Of a DNA stretch of 64,000 nt, positions 42,039-50,943 are shown in pieces. Under the pieces are notes generated by a model that saw nothing but the letters and a program-made list of their open reading frames with translations, searched no databases and was not told where the DNA came from. The translations under genes and the position numbers were made by a program. The stretch lies in NCBI RefSeq assembly GCF_008274785.1, contig NZ_VTPU01000016.1, positions 1 through 64,000 of the forward strand, read 5' to 3'. Positions within the stretch are counted from its first letter, which is position 1. Each line of letters begins with the position of its first letter. The stretch is from Halomonas eurihalina. GTDB taxonomy: Bacteria; Pseudomonadota; Gammaproteobacteria; Pseudomonadales; Halomonadaceae.

Positions 42039-43425
42039 CTGGACACCCAAGCTTCCCGAAGACGGCCCGCGCTACCGACGCATCGCCGACGCCATGGCCG
42101 AGGCCATCACCCGGGGCGAGTTGGCACAGGGAGAGCGACTGCCGCCTCAGCGCCGTCTCGCCGACAAGCTCGGCGTGACCATTGGCACCATCACCCGGGC
42201 CTACGCCGAGGCCCAGCGTCAGGGCTGGGTCGAGTCACGAGTCGGCAGTGGCACCTATGTCCGACACAGGGAGGCGGAGTCGACGGCCACGTTCCGCGCC
42301 GGCCAGCCAGTCGAGAACGGTGTCGTCGATATGAGCATGAGTCTGCCTCCTCCCCATCCGCTGCGCCCGCAAGGGCTACGCGACACCCTGCTTGCCCTGG
42401 CCGACGATCCAGCGAGCCTGCAACGCGCCGTGGACTACCAGCCGGAATACGGCCTGGAAAACCATCGCCGACAGCTAGCCGAGTGGCTCGGCCGCCTGGG
42501 CATGTCGGCCGAGCCCGAATCGCTGGTCATCACCCAGGGTGGCCAGCATGGCCTGACACTTGCCCTCCAGGCTCTGACGCGCCCGGGCGAACTGGTCGCC
42601 GCCGATGCCCTCACCTATCCCGGCTTCATCGGCGCAGCCCGACAGGCGCATCTCAAGCTGCTGGGTGTGCCTCTGGATGAGCACGGCATGGATATCGAGG
42701 CCCTGGGCCGGCTGTGCGCCCGCCAGCCGCCACGGCTGGTCTACACCACACCGGAGCAGAACAACCCGACCGGGGCCTGCCTCACCGAGGCGCGTCGGGA
42801 ACGACTGGTCGCCCTGGCCCGCGAGCACGATTTCTGGCTGATCGAGGACAACGTCCAGTATCTACCCGAGGCCGACCGAGGCACGCCGTTGATCGAACTG
42901 GCCCCGGAGAGAACCCTGCGCATTTTCAGTACCTCCAAGGTGCTGGCCGGCGGTCTGCGAATCGGCACCCTGGAGCTTCCCGAAGCGCTGCTGGGGCGAA
43001 TCGGTAGTGCCCTGCGCGCCCAGACCTGGATGGTGCCGCCGCTGATGGTGGAGACGACCTGCCGCTGGATCGCCAGCGACGCCAGCCGCCGCTTGCTCAA
43101 CTGGCAGACCCAAGAGCTCGAGGCCCGTCAGCGCCTGGCCCGGGAGCGACTGGCGGATTACCCGACCAGCGGCCGCGAGCGCTCCTCCAATCTCTGGGTG
43201 ACCCTGCCCACCGGCCGGCGGGGCAGCGAAGTCCAGGAACTGCTCACCCAACGCGGAGTGCGCGTCTCGACACCGGAGCCCTTCTGCGTCGGCAGCGAAC
43301 CGGCCCCCCAGGCCCTGCGCCTGTGCCTGGGCCCCCCGGCAAGCCGGGAAGAGCTCGACCGGGGGCTCCGCATCATCCTTGAGACGTTGGCGGAGCCGCC
43401 CTGCTCTCCCTGGCACACCATGTGA
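42031..43425 (+). CDS. MocR family regulator (GntR wHTH plus aminotransferase-like domain)
   Basis: A 464-residue protein. Residues 10-78 form the GntR winged helix (GPRYRRIADAMAEAITRGEL, LPPQRRLADKLGVTIGTITR, GWVESRVGSGTYV). The rest is a fold-type I PLP domain: ITQGGQHGLTLALQALTRPG, YTTPEQNNPTGACLTEARR, LIEDNVQYLPEADRG and RIFSTSKVLAGGLRIGTLE, where Lys of STSK should bind PLP. MocR proteins sense amino acids or vitamers. It is divergent from the LysE exporter with matching palindromes between, so it probably controls both genes. Confidence 0.93.
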   Translation: MTIWTPKLPEDGPRYRRIADAMAEAITRGELAQGERLPPQRRLADKLGVTIGTITRAYAEAQRQGWVESRVGSGTYVRHREAESTATFRAGQPVENGVVDMSMSLPPPHPLRPQGLRDTLLALADDPASLQRAVDYQPEYGLENHRRQLAEWLGRLGMSAEPESLVITQGGQHGLTLALQALTRPGELVAADALTYPGFIGAARQAHLKLLGVPLDEHGMDIEALGRLCARQPPRLVYTTPEQNNPTGACLTEARRERLVALAREHDFWLIEDNVQYLPEADRGTPLIELAPERTLRIFSTSKVLAGGLRIGTLELPEALLGRIGSALRAQTWMVPPLMVETTCRWIASDASRRLLNWQTQELEARQRLARERLADYPTSGRERSSNLWVTLPTGRRGSEVQELLTQRGVRVSTPEPFCVGSEPAPQALRLCLGPPASREELDRGLRIILETLAEPPCSPWHTM

Positions 43426-43703
43426 CGCGGCAGCCCACCTTCCCCCGGGCCTCTCACCCTGATTCAACGACGACGGTCGGCGCATGGACAGTGAGCCAGC
43501 GCCGCCGTGGTGGCATTCGGGCACGTCCGGCAGCCGGCTCAGTCCCCTGCGCTGCGTCACATCCCTCACTCGAGCCGGCTTGCTCAGACCCCGAATCCCC
43601 CCTACACATGAACTAAGCACCAGGCAGCGATAAGATCTCGGCCCCTTGCCGCAACCCCACGCATCGGTCGAAACAACGCCATTGGCACAGGGACGCATCT
43701 GAC

Positions 43704-45482
43704 GTGGCAGGCGAACCGGAAACAAGGCGTGCAAACGACGCCGGGCGCCCCACCCAAGGTGCCCGGGGCATGCTGCGTTTTCTCGGTCTGGTGGTTCTCG
43801 GCGCATTGATCGGCGGCCTGGCGGCGCTCGCCGCCGTGGGCTTCGTCAGCGCGGTGCTCTGGCTCAACGATCTGCTGCTGATCTCGCCCCGCGGGCGCAT
43901 GATGTTCGCCCACCCCGAGGCGCTTGCCATCGCCACCGTGCTGGTGCCCGCCCTCGGCGGCCTGGTGGTGGGACAACTGCACCGCGCTATCCGCGAGCGT
44001 CGCCCTCATACCCCTGCCGACGTGATTGCCGCCGTGCAGACACGACGCGGGCGCCTGCCGGCGCGAGCCGGCTTCCTGTCGGCAGTATCGGGGCTGGTGT
44101 CACTCGGCGCCGGCGCCTCCGTGGGCCAGTACGGGCCACTCGTCCACCTGGGGGCCACCCTGGGCTCGCTGGGCGCCAAGCTGCTCAAGCTGGGGCGCTC
44201 CGACGATAACGTGACCATCGCCTGCGGCGTCGCGGCGGCCATCGCCACGGCCTTTCATGCGCCGCTGGCCGGCATCGTCTTCGCCCACGAGGTGATCCTG
44301 CGCCACTATGCCCTGCGCGCCTTCGCCCCAGTGGCCGCCGCCGCCATCGTCGGGCACGTCATCGCCACCAATGTGCTGTCGCAAGGCGCGCTCTTTCATG
44401 TCGCCGACACCGCCGTACCCCAGCCTTGGGAATTCGCGGCGTTCATCGTCATCGGCGGGCTTGGCGCCCTGGTGGCCGGGGCCTACATGCATGCCATTCT
44501 CGCCGTCGGCCGCTGGGCCGCTCGACTGCCCGTGGTGCCCTCGCTGCGCCCCGCCCTGGCCGGTGCGGCCCTCGGCCTCGTCGCCCTCTGGGTACCGGAC
44601 ATCCTCGGCATGGGCCAGGAGACGCTGCGCTTCGCCACCATCGAGGGAGCCTTCGGTGGTTTCGAACTGGTCATCGTCCTGGTGCTCAAGCTCACCGCCA
44701 CGGCACTGTGCATCGGCATGGGCTTCGGCGGCGGCGTGTTCAGCCCGGCGCTGGTGATCGGCACCCTGTTCGGCGCCTTGTGCGGCACCCTGATCGGCGA
44801 TACCGGCCTGGCCGGCGACACCTTTGTCTTCTATGCCGTATGCGGCATGGTCGCGGTGACCGCCCCGGTGATCGGCGCCCCCCTGACCAGCCTGCTGATC
44901 GTCTTCGAACTTACCGGCAGTTATGTGCTGACCACCGCCGCCCTGGCCAGCGTGACCCTGGCCAGCCCCATCGCCGCGCAGCTGTTCGGTCGTTCACTGT
45001 TCGATATCCAGCTCGCCAACCGTGGCCTGGACCTCTCGGCGGGTCGCGGCCGCGCCTTGCTGCAAAGTGCCAGACTCAAGCACCTGCTGAGCCAGGACTG
45101 CGTGACGCTGAATCCCCGCGACAGCATCGATGACGCCGTGGCCTCCCTGGGGCACCACGGTCACGGCGAGGCCTATCTGGTCGACGACAAGGGTCGCTAT
45201 CACGGCAGCGTGACGCTGGCCGACCTCGAAGTGATGCGCGGTCGCGGCCAAGGCCAACGCCGGGTGCGCGACTGCCCGCGCACCCCACGCCCGGTTCTGG
45301 GCCCGGAGGCCTCGGTGTGGAGCGCCATGCATCAACTTCAGGATGTCACCGGCGAGGCGATCGCCGTGGTCGACGACAAGGCCGACGATGCCTTTCTCGG
45401 CGTGGTCTACGAGTCGAGTATCGCCCGCGCCTACCTGCAATACAGCGAGGAACTGCGACGGGAGGAACATGGCACGGGTTGA
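43704..45482 (+). CDS. ClC-type chloride channel/transporter with CBS domains, gating glutamate replaced
   Basis: A 592-residue protein. The membrane part (to about residue 430) has the ClC pattern with repeated hydrophobic helices and AAAIATAFHAPLAGIVFAHE and MGFGGGVFSPALVIGTLFGA. The C-terminal 150 residues hold a CBS pair (KHLLSQDCVTLNPRDSIDDA onward). The loop that in ClC exchangers reads GREGP, with the gating glutamate, here reads VGQYGPLVHLG (about residue 142), so that glutamate is absent. Loss of this residue in known proteins uncouples proton exchange. The start codon is GTG at 43704; ATG at 43770 is an alternative. It overlaps the next gene by 14 bp. Confidence 0.9.
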   Translation: MAGEPETRRANDAGRPTQGARGMLRFLGLVVLGALIGGLAALAAVGFVSAVLWLNDLLLISPRGRMMFAHPEALAIATVLVPALGGLVVGQLHRAIRERRPHTPADVIAAVQTRRGRLPARAGFLSAVSGLVSLGAGASVGQYGPLVHLGATLGSLGAKLLKLGRSDDNVTIACGVAAAIATAFHAPLAGIVFAHEVILRHYALRAFAPVAAAAIVGHVIATNVLSQGALFHVADTAVPQPWEFAAFIVIGGLGALVAGAYMHAILAVGRWAARLPVVPSLRPALAGAALGLVALWVPDILGMGQETLRFATIEGAFGGFELVIVLVLKLTATALCIGMGFGGGVFSPALVIGTLFGALCGTLIGDTGLAGDTFVFYAVCGMVAVTAPVIGAPLTSLLIVFELTGSYVLTTAALASVTLASPIAAQLFGRSLFDIQLANRGLDLSAGRGRALLQSARLKHLLSQDCVTLNPRDSIDDAVASLGHHGHGEAYLVDDKGRYHGSVTLADLEVMRGRGQGQRRVRDCPRTPRPVLGPEASVWSAMHQLQDVTGEAIAVVDDKADDAFLGVVYESSIARAYLQYSEELRREEHGTG

Positions 45483-46605
45483 TCACGGTATGCGACGCGC
45501 CTGCATGGGAGCCTTGGTCGGCTTGACGATCATGCTCGCGCCTTCCACATACGGCGATGAGCCGGCAGCGGCAGCACTGACCGTGCTCAGTTGGGGCGGT
45601 GCCTACGAGCGTGCCCAGCAACGCGCCCTGTTCGATCCCTTCACCGAGGCCACGGGCACTCCGGTGGAGGTCGAGCAGTACGACGGCGGTATCGCCGAAC
45701 TCCGCCGGGCCGTGGCCGAAGGCGACGTGGCCTGGGACTTGATCGACATGACCCGCAGCCAGGCCAAGGCCGCCTGTGCCGAGAACCTGCTCGACCCATT
45801 GCCCTCCGAATTGCTGGCTCCTGCACCGGACGGCACCCCGGCCGAACGCGATTTCATCGATGGTGCCCTGAACCGCTGCTCCATCACCCACTCGGTCTTC
45901 GCCACCGTCGTCGCCTATCGCCGCGATGCCTTCCCCGGTCGGCGCCCCACCTCGATCGCCGATCTCTTCGACCAGCAACGCTTCCCCGGCCCCCGCGCCC
46001 TGCAGCGCACTCCCGCGGTCAACCTGGAGTGGGCGCTGCTTTCCTACGGCGTTCCCAAGGAGGAAATCTATCGCTTGCTCAGTACCCGTCGCGGCCTATC
46101 GCTCGCCTTCGAGCGGATCGACAGCCTCGAGAATCTGCACTGGTGGAAAGCCGGCGATACCCCGGTACGGCTACTCGCGGAGAACGAGGTGGTCATGGCC
46201 TCGGGCTACAACGGGCGCTTCTTCGACGCCATGATCAACCGCGACCTACCCATCGAGATCCTCTGGGATGGCCAGGTCCAGGAGCACGAAACCTGGGCGG
46301 TGCCCCGCCATGCCGCCCATCCCGACATCGCCCGCGACTTCATCCGCTTCGCTACCTCCAGCGAACGCCAGGCTGCCCTGGCCCGGCTCATCCCCTACGG
46401 CCCCTCGCGTCACTCGGCGACCCTGCAGGTCACGACCCACCCCGACAGCGGCGTCGATATGCGCCTGCACATTCCCACCCACCCACTGAACACCGAACGC
46501 GCCATCACCAAGGACGACGACTGGTACGCCCGCAGCCATACCCGCATCAACGACTACTTCCAGGATGCCCTGCTTGATGACCGCGAGGACAGTGGGGACC
46601 GGTAA
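45469..46605 (+). CDS. Periplasmic solute-binding protein, spermidine/putrescine-type
   Basis: A 378-residue protein with a signal peptide (RRACMGALVGLTIMLAPSTYGDE) and the ABC binding-protein fold: LTVLSWGGAYERAQQRALFD near the start, VEVEQYDGGIAELRRAVAEG, WDLIDMTRSQAKAACAENLL and NEVVMASGYNGRFFDAMINR. It resembles PotD/AfuA-like family 1 proteins. No permease or ATPase gene is adjacent, so it may be an orphan or act as a sensor. ATG at 45469 has GGAGGAAC and lies within the 3' end of the ClC gene. Confidence 0.85.
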   Translation: MARVDHGMRRACMGALVGLTIMLAPSTYGDEPAAAALTVLSWGGAYERAQQRALFDPFTEATGTPVEVEQYDGGIAELRRAVAEGDVAWDLIDMTRSQAKAACAENLLDPLPSELLAPAPDGTPAERDFIDGALNRCSITHSVFATVVAYRRDAFPGRRPTSIADLFDQQRFPGPRALQRTPAVNLEWALLSYGVPKEEIYRLLSTRRGLSLAFERIDSLENLHWWKAGDTPVRLLAENEVVMASGYNGRFFDAMINRDLPIEILWDGQVQEHETWAVPRHAAHPDIARDFIRFATSSERQAALARLIPYGPSRHSATLQVTTHPDSGVDMRLHIPTHPLNTERAITKDDDWYARSHTRINDYFQDALLDDREDSGDR

Positions 46606-46735
46606 ATCGGTGCCTTCCCCCCCACCTTCATACCATCGCCGCCTTACTCCTCTCTGCCGATCGGTACCTCGTCTTCGGATCGCCCTTTGTTGTCGTCCTC
46701 TCCTGGTGGCCCAAACCAGCCAAGCGACAGCCGCC

Positions 46736-46764
46736 TTGATCCATCATTATCTCGATGATATTTT
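46736..46764 (+). promoter_or_regulatory. Candidate kduI promoter
   Basis: TTGATC (46736-46741), a 17-bp spacer and TATTTT (46759-46764) precede kduI by 45 bp. A TATAGAACCATCG motif (46783-46795) just downstream resembles a motif in the kdgM promoter and may be an operator. Confidence 0.45.
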
Positions 46765-46809
46765 GAACCTGCATTTTAATTTTATAGAACCATCGATCCC
46801 GGAGGCCGC

Positions 46810-47646
46810 ATGGAGATTCGTCAGGCGATCCACAGCGAACACGCCAAGACTCTCGACACCCAAGGACTTCGTGACCAGTTCCTGATCGAGGAGCTGTTCG
46901 TCGATAATCAGCTCAAGCTGGTATACAGCCACATTGACCGCATCATCATTGGAGGCGCCCAACCCGTAGAGGAACCCGTGACCGTCCCCACAGCTCTGGG
47001 CAAACAGACCGGGACAGGCTTCTTCCTCGAACGCCGCGAACTCGGCACCATCAACATAGGCGGCCCGGGGAGCGTCGTCGTCGATGGCACTCGACATGAA
47101 ATCGATACCCACGAAGGCCTCTATATCGGCAAGGGAAGCCGTGACATTCAGTTCGAAAGCCAGAACCCCGATAAACCGGCCGCTTTCTACATGACTTGCG
47201 CTCCTGCCCACCAGACACATCCAACCCGCAAGGTGACGCTGGAGGAAGCATCCCCCCAGACCCTGGGGGACACGGCAAACAGCAACCGTCGCACCATCTA
47301 CAAGTACCTGGTACCGGATGTTCTGCCCACCTGCCAACTCCTGATGGGAATGACGCGACTCGAAGAAGGCAGCCTGTGGAACACCATGCCCTGCCATACC
47401 CATGAGCGACGCATGGAGGCCTACTTCTACTTCGACATGGCCGACGACAGCCTAGTCTTCCACATGATGGGGGAACCGCAGGAAACCCGACATCTGGTAG
47501 TGCGCAACCGCCAGGCTGTCCTTTCTCCAAGCTGGTCGCTGCATTCCGGCGTGGGCACCGGCAGCTACACTTTCATCTGGGCCATGGTCGGCGAGAACCA
47601 GACGTTCTCCGATATGGATCATGTCGCGATGTCGGATCTGCGCTGA
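46810..47646 (+). CDS. kduI: 5-dehydro-4-deoxy-D-glucuronate (4-deoxy-L-threo-5-hexosulose-uronate) isomerase
   Basis: A 278-residue cupin protein: [72 protein letters not shown] and the metal site [18 protein letters not shown], whose His and Glu ligands are intact. Length and order match E. coli KduI. It converts the 4-deoxy-5-keto-uronate released from unsaturated galacturonides into 3-deoxy-D-glycero-2,5-hexodiulosonate. ATG at 46810 has CGGAGG upstream. kduD follows 18 bp later. Confidence 0.96.
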   Translation: MEIRQAIHSEHAKTLDTQGLRDQFLIEELFVDNQLKLVYSHIDRIIIGGAQPVEEPVTVPTALGKQTGTGFFLERRELGTINIGGPGSVVVDGTRHEIDTHEGLYIGKGSRDIQFESQNPDKPAAFYMTCAPAHQTHPTRKVTLEEASPQTLGDTANSNRRTIYKYLVPDVLPTCQLLMGMTRLEEGSLWNTMPCHTHERRMEAYFYFDMADDSLVFHMMGEPQETRHLVVRNRQAVLSPSWSLHSGVGTGSYTFIWAMVGENQTFSDMDHVAMSDLR

Positions 47647-47664
47647 GCCAGAGGAGGCCTATCC

Positions 47665-48432
47665 ATGAGTCAGATGAGTCAGCTTTTCAACCTGAGCGGC
47701 AAGACCGCCATCGTCACCGGCTGCAATACCGGCCTGGGCCAGGGCATGGCGCTGGGCCTGGCAAGCGCGGGATGCAACATCGTGGCCGTGAACCGTCGCT
47801 CACCGGAAGAGACCCAGCGACGTGTTGAAGCAATGGGCGTGTCGCTCTTGCCCGTGGAGGCCGACCTGGCCAGCACGACGCCGATCGACGATATCCTCGC
47901 CCAGGCCGAGGAACACTTCGGTGGCGCCGACATCCTGGTCAACAATGCCGGCATCATCCGACGCTCGGATGCACTCGACTTCACGGAGAAGGACTGGGAC
48001 GACGTCATGGACGTCAATCTCAAGAACCTGTTCTTCCTTTCCCAGGCTTTCGCCCGCTCCTGTATCGAAGGCCAGCGGCGCGGCAAGATCATCAACATCG
48101 CCTCGATGCTGTCCTTCCAAGGCGGTATCAGGGTCCCTTCGTACACAGCTTCGAAAAGCGGCGTCCTGGGATTGACTCGGCTGATGGCAAACGAGTGGGC
48201 GTCACACGGCATCAACGCAAACGCCATCGCCCCTGGGTACATGGCAACCAACAACACGGAGGCACTGCGAAACGATCCCGAGCGCAGCCGCGAGATCCTG
48301 GGTCGAATACCCGCTGGACGCTGGGGGGAACCCGAGGATCTGGCCGGTGCTGCGGTATTCTTGGCCTCGGATGCCTCGAACTATGTTCATGGCCATACAC
48401 TTGCAGTAGATGGAGGATGGCTGGCCAGGTAG
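47665..48432 (+). CDS. kduD: 2-dehydro-3-deoxy-D-gluconate 5-dehydrogenase
   Basis: A 255-residue short-chain dehydrogenase with AIVTGCNTGLGQGMALGLAS (NAD-binding TGxxxGxG), ILVNNAGIIRRSDALDF, the catalytic YTASKSGVLGLTRLMANEWA (Tyr and Lys) and the C-terminal HGHTLAVDGGWLAR. It reduces the KduI product to 2-keto-3-deoxygluconate (KDG). ATG at 47665 has GAGGAGG upstream. The genes for KDG kinase and KDPG aldolase, the next steps, are not in the window. Confidence 0.94.
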   Translation: MSQMSQLFNLSGKTAIVTGCNTGLGQGMALGLASAGCNIVAVNRRSPEETQRRVEAMGVSLLPVEADLASTTPIDDILAQAEEHFGGADILVNNAGIIRRSDALDFTEKDWDDVMDVNLKNLFFLSQAFARSCIEGQRRGKIINIASMLSFQGGIRVPSYTASKSGVLGLTRLMANEWASHGINANAIAPGYMATNNTEALRNDPERSREILGRIPAGRWGEPEDLAGAAVFLASDASNYVHGHTLAVDGGWLAR

Positions 48433-48502
48433 GGCCTGCATAAGAAAGGCCGGACGCAGCCGGTCGGCTGTGTCCGGCGGAACTCATGACGGCAATCTTC
48501 CA

Positions 48503-49312
48503 TCAATTTGTTTGGGAATGGGCCTCGAAGGAATACTCATGGAACCCTTGACCTGCAGAAATACGCCTCCCGGCCTCATGCAACAAGCGTATATATTCGG
48601 CTCGTTTCTTTGCGTCATAGCGCACCACGGGGAATGACAAGCTCAAGGCCGCCACCGCGTGACCGAAGCGATCAAAGACCGGGACGGATAGGCAACGAAC
48701 GCCAAGCTCGGCTTCTTCCCGATCTTCTGCAACACCTTCTTTCCGGATCTCTGGCAACTCACCCATGACTGCCTCTACGCTGGTCAAGGTGTGTTCGGTA
48801 TGGGCTACGAAATCCACGGATTCCAGGACCTCCCTTGCCCGCTCCTGATCCATCCACGCTAGAAGAACCTTCCCCATTGCAGTGGAATACACCGGGTTGC
48901 GACGCCCGATACGTGACTGCATGCACAGGTTGTACTGAGAGCTGTACTTGTGGATGTACATGATCTGCCTTGGATCATCATCCAGAACCCCCAGGTGGAT
49001 TGCCTCGTGGGTCTGCTCGGAAAGCTTGCGCATCTCCACATCGGCCAGGCGCGTCAAGTCGACATGTTGCAGTGCCGAAGAGCCCAGCTCGAAAAGCTTC
49101 AGGGTCAGGGCATATTTCTCCGACTCTTCCTCCTGACTGACATAGCCCAGCTCCTTCATCGTCTGCAGGAAGCGATAGGCGGTGCTCTTCGATGTAACAG
49201 CACGCTGGGAAAGCTCGGACAACCCGATCTCCCTTTGCTCGGCCAGCCCCTCGAGAATCCCGAACACCTTCATGACGGCGGCTACGTTATCGGGTTTTTG
49301 CGACGTGGCCAT
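48503..49312 (-). CDS. kdgR: IclR family regulator, KdgR-like
   Basis: A 269-residue protein with an N-terminal winged helix (VMKVFGILEGLAEQREIGLS, ELSQRAVTSKSTAYRFLQTM) and the C-terminal IclR ligand domain (VYSTAMGKVLLAWMDQERAR, LGVRCLSVPVFDRFGHAVAA). Its position divergent from the kdgM/TRAP genes and next to kduID makes it the probable repressor, releasing DNA on binding KDG. ATG at 49312 has GGAG nearby. Confidence 0.88.
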   Translation of the reverse strand: MATSQKPDNVAAVMKVFGILEGLAEQREIGLSELSQRAVTSKSTAYRFLQTMKELGYVSQEEESEKYALTLKLFELGSSALQHVDLTRLADVEMRKLSEQTHEAIHLGVLDDDPRQIMYIHKYSSQYNLCMQSRIGRRNPVYSTAMGKVLLAWMDQERAREVLESVDFVAHTEHTLTSVEAVMGELPEIRKEGVAEDREEAELGVRCLSVPVFDRFGHAVAALSLSFPVVRYDAKKRAEYIRLLHEAGRRISAGQGFHEYSFEAHSQTN

Positions 49313-49453
49313 AGCTCCACACCTCGTTTCATAAAAATTGGAATGATGGTCTGAATTTAACGCAAAACGCCTCCTGTCGCCACCTGTCTGCTTGCATCAC
49401 CCTGATCCATGGGGCCTTCGGTATCGACCAAAGTATTAAAGAAACGCCATTTC

Positions 49454-49496
49454 ATTTTTATAGGAACATTGTTACTTTTTTAGTGGCCCATAGGAT
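49454..49496 (+). promoter_or_regulatory. Candidate kdgM promoter with overlapping operator-like motif
   Basis: TTGTTA (49469-49474), a 16-bp spacer and TAGGAT (49491-49496) form a possible promoter. TATAGGAACATTGTTAC, an imperfect palindrome GGAAC-ATT-GTTAC, overlaps the -35. A related TTGGAATGATGGT lies before kdgR (49338-49350). Nothing else of note is seen in 49313-49598. Confidence 0.4.
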
Positions 49497-49598
49497 TGAA
49501 AAGAAAAACTCCTTCTCTTTCCGATACGTTGGACCGGTAAGAACAAGCCCTTATGGCCCGATCATGACAGTTCACAAAAAACCAACAATGGAGATGAC

Positions 49599-50339
49599 AT
49601 GCGAGCCACACACCAGTTGAGATGCTTCATCGGCACCGCCACTGCCTGCATGACGATGCTGATGGCAGGACAGTCTCTCGCTGCCGAAGATATCCTGACG
49701 ATGAAGCTGGAACATACCACTAATAGCCATGCCCTAACCCTGCCCAAGGTGGCTGTCACCCGAGTCTTTGATGACACCTCCTCCCTGACCCTTGAGAAAT
49801 CCTGGTACTGGCAGGAAGGTGTCCACGAGAATGGCTGGCCAAAACACGATGAAGGATTTGTCAACTACGCCTTTCCTTCCTATGGTCTGGGCGAAGATAA
49901 CAGGTGGTCCTTGACACCACAGTTAGGTGCAAAATTTCGCTCGAATGTGACTCGTGCCTTGGCGGCGATCAAAGTAGGGTATCAAGGAAATGGCTGGAGC
50001 CTTTCCGGGCGTTATCGTTACGAACAAGAAACGACTCATAAAACAGCCAAAGAAGGCACGGCCGGAAGGATAGATCTATATGCCAGTTATGATATCAACG
50101 ATGACTGGATGCTCCTATACAACCCCCATTACCACTTCAAGCATGAAGACGACTCACCTGATTTTGGCACCGGGGATCGTGATTATCTTGAGCAGGAATT
50201 TCTTGTTTTTCACAAGCTCGATGCCAAAAACACGCTCTTCGGCGGTTATATTCAACGGGACAAGAATAGCGACCAGGCATCAATGGATCCCGGCCAGCGC
50301 AACAGTTCCTGGCTGATTGGCTATCAGCACAAATTCTAA
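49599..50339 (+). CDS. kdgM: KdgM-family oligogalacturonate-specific porin
   Basis: A 246-residue outer membrane protein with a signal peptide (GTATACMTMLMAGQSLAAED) and alternating amphipathic strands typical of KdgM/NanC 12-strand barrels (GWSLSGRYRYEQET, RIDLYASYDINDDWMLLYNP) ending SSWLIGYQHKF with a terminal Phe. It lets acidic oligosaccharides cross the outer membrane. ATG at 49599 has GGAGATGAC. The TRAP transporter follows. Confidence 0.9.
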   Translation: MRATHQLRCFIGTATACMTMLMAGQSLAAEDILTMKLEHTTNSHALTLPKVAVTRVFDDTSSLTLEKSWYWQEGVHENGWPKHDEGFVNYAFPSYGLGEDNRWSLTPQLGAKFRSNVTRALAAIKVGYQGNGWSLSGRYRYEQETTHKTAKEGTAGRIDLYASYDINDDWMLLYNPHYHFKHEDDSPDFGTGDRDYLEQEFLVFHKLDAKNTLFGGYIQRDKNSDQASMDPGQRNSSWLIGYQHKF

Positions 50340-50347
50340 CCATTTCA

Positions 50348-50371
50348 GGCATGGGAAAGTTTTCCCATGCC
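50348..50371 (+). terminator. Hairpin after kdgM
   Basis: GGCATGGGAAA (50348-50358) is the complement of TTTCCCATGCC (50361-50371) with two bases between; in RNA a 4-6 nt loop would form. No T-run follows, so it may trim or partly terminate the kdgM message before the TRAP genes. Confidence 0.6.
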
Positions 50372-50451
50372 ATAATCGATCGAATTTAGAGAGCAAGATG
50401 ACTCATCAAACCTGACAGATCAACACAACATCATTAGCCAGGAGAGAAAGC

Positions 50452-50943
50452 ATGCAAAAAGTACGCACAGCAATTGATCGAAGCATCCAGTTCGTTTGTT
50501 GCTTTCTATTCATGGTGATGGTGGTAACAGCCAGCTGGCAGGTGATCAGTCGTTATATCCTCAACAGTCCCAGCACAATATCAGAAGCTTTTCTTCGCTG
50601 TTCCTTGATATGGCTTTCCATGCTCGCCATCGCTTATGTTGCGGGCCAACGAGAGCATGTCAGCTTGACACTATTCACCGACAAGCTGACCGGATCCTGG
50701 AAAATGGCTTCCGACCTTTTAACCGAACTACTTTTTATTGTTTTTTCCATCTTTATCATGATACATGGCGGCTTTCATGCCGCATCCAACACGATGTCAC
50801 AACTATATCCCATGCTGAACATTCCGAAAGGCTTTATTTATCTATCTCTACCTGTGTCCGGCTGCATAATCGTTGCATATAGCATTATCAACTGCTTGAG
50901 AATATTCCAAAACTCACAGACGATCAGGAGTCAACAATCATGA
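50452..50943 (+). CDS. TRAP transporter small permease (DctQ)
   Basis: A 163-residue protein with four membrane helices: QFVCCFLFMVMVVTASWQVI, FLRCSLIWLSMLAIAYVAGQ, LLTELLFIVFSIFIMIHGGF and IYLSLPVSGCIIVAYSIINC. The SWQVISRY and HVSLTLF segments are typical of DctQ. It overlaps the dctM gene by 4 bp. GC content is lower than in the rest of the window. Confidence 0.92.
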   Translation: MQKVRTAIDRSIQFVCCFLFMVMVVTASWQVISRYILNSPSTISEAFLRCSLIWLSMLAIAYVAGQREHVSLTLFTDKLTGSWKMASDLLTELLFIVFSIFIMIHGGFHAASNTMSQLYPMLNIPKGFIYLSLPVSGCIIVAYSIINCLRIFQNSQTIRSQQS

